From NCBI GenBank assembly GCA_910591455.2, contig OU342820.1, positions 5,965,963-6,029,962 of the forward strand: a DNA stretch of 64,000 bases. Reading direction: 5' to 3'. Shown here one piece after another: positions 59,491 to 64,000 of this stretch. The notes beneath the pieces are model-generated. The model was not told the DNA's origin. It did not search any database and saw only the letters and a program-made list of their open reading frames with translations. Both the position numbers and the translations under genes were made by a program. Source of the DNA: Pholis gunnellus. Taxonomy: Eukaryota; Chordata; Actinopteri; Perciformes; Pholidae. How positions within the stretch are numbered: position 1 is the stretch's first letter; every line of letters starts with the position of its first letter.

Positions 59491-62361
59491 TTCACACTCA
59501 TACACATGACTTTTGAAAGGCAACAGATGTCCGTTCTCCAAGGCAATAATGTCTTTGTGGCAAACTCGACCCTGACATTCCAGACATCGCTCTGGCTCCT
59601 CCCTCTCCAGGAATGAAAAAATAAATCCAAATCATGTGTTGACAGAATATAAAGTGAGATACATCCATTTCATTTTCATGAGTAAATACTGACGAGGATA
59701 CAAAATAATAATAATAATAATAATGAGGACTAAAAATAATAATTGTGGTCATCGTAATATAAGATACAATACTACTTGTGAGAGGGTATAAAATTCTCTC
59801 CGTTTCTTTTCTGGGTTTGACGCCCAACTTGCTCCTAAAACGCCTCTGCAAAGCAACCAAAAGAACACTTAAAACGGATAATGATTATACAGATGATGAG
59901 AAACACCAGTTTAACACTTTGAAGGTGTCTGAGGAAAATCAAAGTAAGCCTAGAGAGGAAGTTTGTTTCTTTTGTTCTCTACAAAAAAAGTTCCTTTAGT
60001 TCCACCATCCGTCTTGACGTCTCATTTTTCATCTTTTACTTGTAGCTCCATTCCGCTCTGTTGCATGTTCATGTTTGTTTTTTTTTCCTTCTTTTTAGTC
60101 AAGAGCAACAATTCTCTTAGAGGAAAAAAAAGAAAAAAGAAAAAAAAAAGGTTTCTTTTCTCCATTGTCTTACATGTAAATAACGCCCGTTGAGAAATTG
60201 TACATTCCCTTTTGTTGTTCTCCGTCACGGATGCCAGTCCTGTCCTTTCACATTTCGGGCTGCTTCACAAACAAGTCCCACTCCTCAGTCTTCTATTGAC
60301 CAAACGAACCTTGGAAAGGGAACAAATAGAGGTTAGTATGATCAACAAGGACCCGCGCATTTTGATACGAAGAATGCTTTCTGCTTTCACAATAGCACCA
60401 TTTCTTTAATGGGGAGGACCTCTTTTAAAAGTCTCTTGAAGTGCACCGTTAGGCCGACAATCACCGGTTATTATTACCACACAGTCCTTTACTGATTATC
60501 TGAAGCACCGGCATTTAAATGTGTAAGTTGAAGCATAAAACATGAATCTTTCATTTTTAATCCACTGATTTAAAAGGAAAATAATATATTTGCACAAAAT
60601 GTGATGAAGTAAGGGAGAAAAGTCGCTCAATCCTGAGCAAACCATTAGCAATCTGCTGTGATCTTACAAGAAGAGAAGGAGAAGGGGAGATATACGTGTC
60701 TTTAGTTTCCATGAGGACAGGCTGATTGGAAGTGAGGGGGAGAGAGTGAGAGCGAGTGACAGGCAGCAGCACGAAGGTGAGGTGAGGAGGAGTGGGAGAG
60801 CGGGAGGATTTTTTATTTTTTTTTGTAAGAACCAGCCAACAAAGAGTAGAGTAGGTATTGCATTGCCGTGTGAAATTAAATTGTCTGAATAGAAAAGGTA
60901 TAAACAGCCCTGAGGCAATAAATTGGAGCCCATTCACTGAAGGTCCATTAATGAGAAACCAGTCTCCAGACAAACGATGTTTCCCGGGTGAAAATGTATT
61001 TGTGGTGATTGAACGCGCCGGGCGGTTTTACACTAGAGCCGGCTGCAGAACAGCATTACATTACACGTTAACACCCATTTAGGGAAGCTGCGTTTTCCAG
61101 TCTATATGATTCTATCTGGATTAAGATTGGGCAAACGTAGAAATTCCTCTTCTGACGATATTGTTTTTAAGAAACATGACGATGTAGAGAGAGAGAGACT
61201 TAGGCTGGATATAAATACACACACACAAAGTGGCCATAATGTATAGGAAGTGAGCGCAGAGATCAATAAATTAGATCACTCATGTAGTAGGAACTGCCCT
61301 TTATATTCTGTTGCCCCGATGATTGAGGGTGGATTGCTCACTGTGATGGGGGTTTATGGCTCGGTTGCTATTTGTGGATGGAGTCACTGGCAGACTTGCG
61401 TATTCTGTTTGACACAAAGTGAGCGATGCGACACTGTGTTCTAGTCTCTGTAATCATCTCAGGCAAGAAGTCATTATGTAATGAAAAAAATATGTAATTA
61501 TATCCAAAATATTCAGCTTCAATCCACATTTGTTGGCGTTTAGCCTTTTCAAAAGCGACATTTTCACTGCTGTCCACAACGGTTTAATCTCCTGCACGCA
61601 CCACAATAATAGGGTGGCCGAGCAGCAATCTAACAGCACCAGAAATTACAATTATAAAACTAAATCTGAAATGTGCCAGCATGTTGTCAATTTATTTATT
61701 ATTTAAGAGAAAAAGAGAGACTGAATATAGTGCAAAAGCAGGCGTTGCTTAAGAGTGAGGACCATTATCGTGACCAACCGATGTTGTGTTGAATGATGAG
61801 CTCGTCATATCGCCCATGACTCATATGGATACACGCGAGGTCACGCGAGCATTTCCATTCCATTTTTTGAAAGCAAGAAATAGAAATAATAATAATAAAG
61901 GCTCCAATGACTCAATGATCTTTGGCTCAGCATTGTCGTTAGCTGACATTTTAATGTTTTGTGGTGTAAATGTCTTCCCTTTCACTGCATTTTCTGTTGG
62001 CTTTGCTGAAGTTTATCGTCGCACTTTGATTTTGCCTGCCCTCTTATTCGCTCTGAGAGCGAGACAACTGGACACACAGACACACCCTGGGCCGGATGTC
62101 CCGTCTGATCAGCCCCATTAGTCAATATTTGGCACCAGAGCTTCCTTTTTCCTATGTTAAATAAACACAGGTACATTTAGACCTTAAATTAACCTAGACC
62201 GACATAGGTAACCGGTCCAAATTATTCTTGGTGGTTAATTGTTTACATCCCTAATTCACACTATGACACATGCTGTAGACACATAGGTACACAAACACAC
62301 ACAGCCAAGTCTAAACTTACAGCTCCCAGACTCCGGTGTCTCCTCTTCTTCTGCGTTTCTC
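58690..62361 (-). other. tcf20: Probable 3' UTR exon(s) and terminal intron of tcf20
   Basis: Right after the tcf20 stop, an exonic stretch continues to a GTAAGT donor whose last exon base is 62321, so at least one noncoding exon must follow further left. Candidate minus-strand polyadenylation signals (tttatt on the plus strand) occur at about 61690 and 60808. The stretch also holds a (TC)n/(CA)n tract at 59416-59489. Exon borders could not be fixed. Confidence 0.4.
59416..59489. repeat. Compound (TC)n(CA)n microsatellite
   Basis: A TC tract to about 59444 followed by about 22 CA units. Confidence 0.9.
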
Positions 62362-62431
62362 TCAGCCTCTCTCTGACTGCTCCACGTACACTGACTTGGC
62401 TGGCCGGATGCTCTGGGTAAACTGAGTGGAG

Positions 62432-62469
<38 letters not shown>

Positions 62470-64000
62470 AATAAAACTGTCAGGGTTCGATGAAGAGACG
62501 TGCGAGTGTGTGGTGAGGATCTAGAATGGCAAAGGAAAATGAGAGTGAATCACACAAAACGAAGACCAACCTCTCCTTCTTTACCTTGTGCTTCGGACAC
62601 CGCACTGAGAAGTTATCTTCGTTCAGAGAGCAATCTGGAAGAGCGACAGGGAGTTTTAGTACAATACAGAAACCACCAGGCAAAGCTCTTACATTAAAAA
62701 GGACAATATGTGTTTTAAACAGGCACAAACCCTTATTGGGAAACTGCATTTAACGTCAACTCTCTTTCTAGAGTGCGTCTGTATTTATTGCATCCACTCA
62801 CCTGCTTCGATGGCGCACATGTAGTGGTAGCGGAGTGTACAGCCTTTGCTGTAGCAGCCCAGGGTGGAGCCAACCATCTCACAGTATGAGCAGCACTGAG
62901 CAGAGACAGAAAGAAACAGTAACAATCAACATCAGAAATAAGTTACAAGGCTGAAAATTCCCAAAACAAAAACTGAATAGATAAAGAAGACACTTACTGT
63001 TTCTCTGGCGCCATCTAGTGCCTCCTGCAGGCCATACAGTCTCCCATTGACAAGATACACCCCACTGGTCCACACTATGCATCCTTCATGGACCCACAGC
63101 TCCTCGGGGTCCATGGGCATCTGAGGCAGCTGGGCGAGTTGTGCCAAGGGTCCCAGGGAGTCCAAAGCGGGCGGAGGGGGCTGGAAGGGCAGGGACGCCT
63201 TACTGTTGGAGGGCACCATTCTGGGGGAATCCTCGCTGGATTTGTGCCTCCTCTTAAAGCGGGGGTGTGAGGTCAGCTTTCTGTGTTGAGGTCGTTGCTG
63301 AGCCTCGTCTGTCGGCAGCTGCTGCTGCAGCTGCTGCAGCTGCTGCTGCTGGATTTGCGGCTGTTGCTGCTGCTTGTCTGCATCAAGGTCTGGCTCTCTC
63401 TTAAGCTTCGGGATTGGCCGGATGTCTAGATTCATGTCCCAGGTCAGAGACGTTGTTTTACTGGTGTAGGAGGAGAAGGACGAAGAGGACGAGGACGAGG
63501 AAGAGGAGGAGGCGGTGTTACTGAACTTGCCAGTCATGTGCATCATCATTTCCTCTCCACCAGCTGTCGGGGCAGTTCTGACTCTAGTGGGGAGAGGCAC
63601 TGCGTTTGAATCCAGGCTGATGGCATAGTCACTCTCAGTCGGGGGCTTGGTAAACTGAGCATCTCGTGTTTGCGTGTCTTGGTTGGTGCTCAAAGCATTT
63701 GAGCTCACGTCTGAGTTTTGTCCCGTTTTGTTTGTGCCCGTGGCCGCTTGACATTGTCGGACCTGGGGCTGGTTCTTGGGGAGCTTTGCAGCATATTCGG
63801 CTGGATAGAAAGGTCCGTAGAGATCTCCAAGGTGTTTGTAATTTGCCCATTTCTGACACAGGCAGCAGAGCAGGCGGCCGGAGTGCTTGGTCTCTGTAAT
63901 CACGGGGCCTGAAACTATATAGCCAGATGAAGGAAGTGCTTTTCCCGACTCAAGTGTCGTCTCCGCCTCGTCTGTGTCCCTTTTCTCCGATTCTCTGTCT
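62362..64000 (-). CDS. tcf20: Transcription factor 20-like nuclear protein, C-terminal extended PHD (ePHD) part (partial gene)
   Basis: TCF20 is a nuclear chromatin-associated coregulator, paralogue of RAI1, ending in an extended PHD/ADD-type nucleosome-binding domain. Exons in transcript order: beyond 64000-62998, 62895-62802, 62634-62585 and 62421-62362, in phase. The open frame continues to the right edge (…SSGYIVSGPV just past 63900). The ePHD starts with GRLLCCLCQKWANYKHLGD and YGPFYP, is split by a long insert with a serine run and glutamine runs, then HPRFKRRHKS, WVHEGCIVWTSGVYLVNGRL, CCSYCEMVGSTLGCYSKGC, YHYMCAIEADC and NFSVRCPKHK. The end is VEQSERG, the TCF20-type terminus. HPRFKRRH and the EQSERG end favour TCF20 over RAI1. 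The bulk of the roughly 1,900-residue protein lies off the right edge. Confidence 0.85.
62434..62465. repeat. (GA)n microsatellite in a tcf20 intron
   Basis: Sixteen GA units close to the acceptor of the last coding exon. On the minus strand they form the CT-rich tract before that acceptor. Confidence 0.9.

Noticed and set aside
1..64000. tRNA, rRNA, or known microRNA genes
   Set aside because: Looked for tRNA-like arms, rRNA blocks and strong short hairpins; only the AT-rich stem-loop at 4344-4387 and repeat palindromes were found, none convincing as an RNA gene.

Overview
The window is nuclear DNA of a ray-finned fish, most likely a percomorph teleost. It has intron-rich vertebrate genes with GT-AG introns, dense (CA)n/(GA)n/(TA)n microsatellites, and hAT, Tc1/mariner and L2-type repeats typical of fish. 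No bacterial, plasmid or viral genes were seen. All exon models were assembled by hand from splice sites, reading phase and family motifs.

Layout, left to right. (1) 1-3.9 kb: first coding exon and CpG-rich promoter of an RBFOX-family splicing factor, best matched to rbfox2, on the minus strand; the rest of that gene lies off the left edge. (2) 3.9-7.8 kb: repeats, including an L2-type LINE remnant. (3) 7.85-29.3 kb: a tandem segmental duplication of about 11-13 kb period. It carries two CD9-type tetraspanin genes on the plus strand (coding 8308-13613 and 19575-26118). The 3' end of a zona pellucida (ZP) domain gene was copied along with the first tetraspanin and is now a pseudogene fragment at 15.1-15.73 kb. 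The two copies are separated by hAT debris and by an inverted third copy of a tetraspanin intron. (4) 27.09-34.09 kb: the intact ZP gene on the minus strand, 14 coding exons that join in frame to about 1,088 residues, convergent with the second tetraspanin. (5) 34.2-42.5 kb: gene-poor, with a LINE fragment and a foldback element. (6) 42.5-47.57 kb: an EMP2-like PMP22/EMP-family gene on the plus strand. (7) 47.69-56.8 kb: a GSG1-family claudin-like gene on the minus strand, convergent with emp2; its introns hold a 1.2-kb hAT element and a diverged tandem repeat. (8) 58.7-64 kb: the 3' end of tcf20 on the minus strand, running off the right edge.

The most interesting signals are in the tetraspanin/ZP block. 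Both tetraspanin copies carry a second terminal exon that re-encodes transmembrane segment 4 with a different, tyrosine-rich cytoplasmic tail; neither starts with ATG, so a simple ORF search misses it. It is open in both copies, and its length differences are multiples of three. The two copies also differ mostly by amino-acid-changing substitutions (hand count about 35 nonsynonymous to about 6 synonymous outside the terminal exons). That is unusual and fits diversifying selection on a CD9-like protein sitting next to an egg-coat gene. The rbfox2, emp2, gsg1-family and tcf20 neighbours belong to a vertebrate paralogon that maps to human 16p/17p/22q, which supports those identifications.
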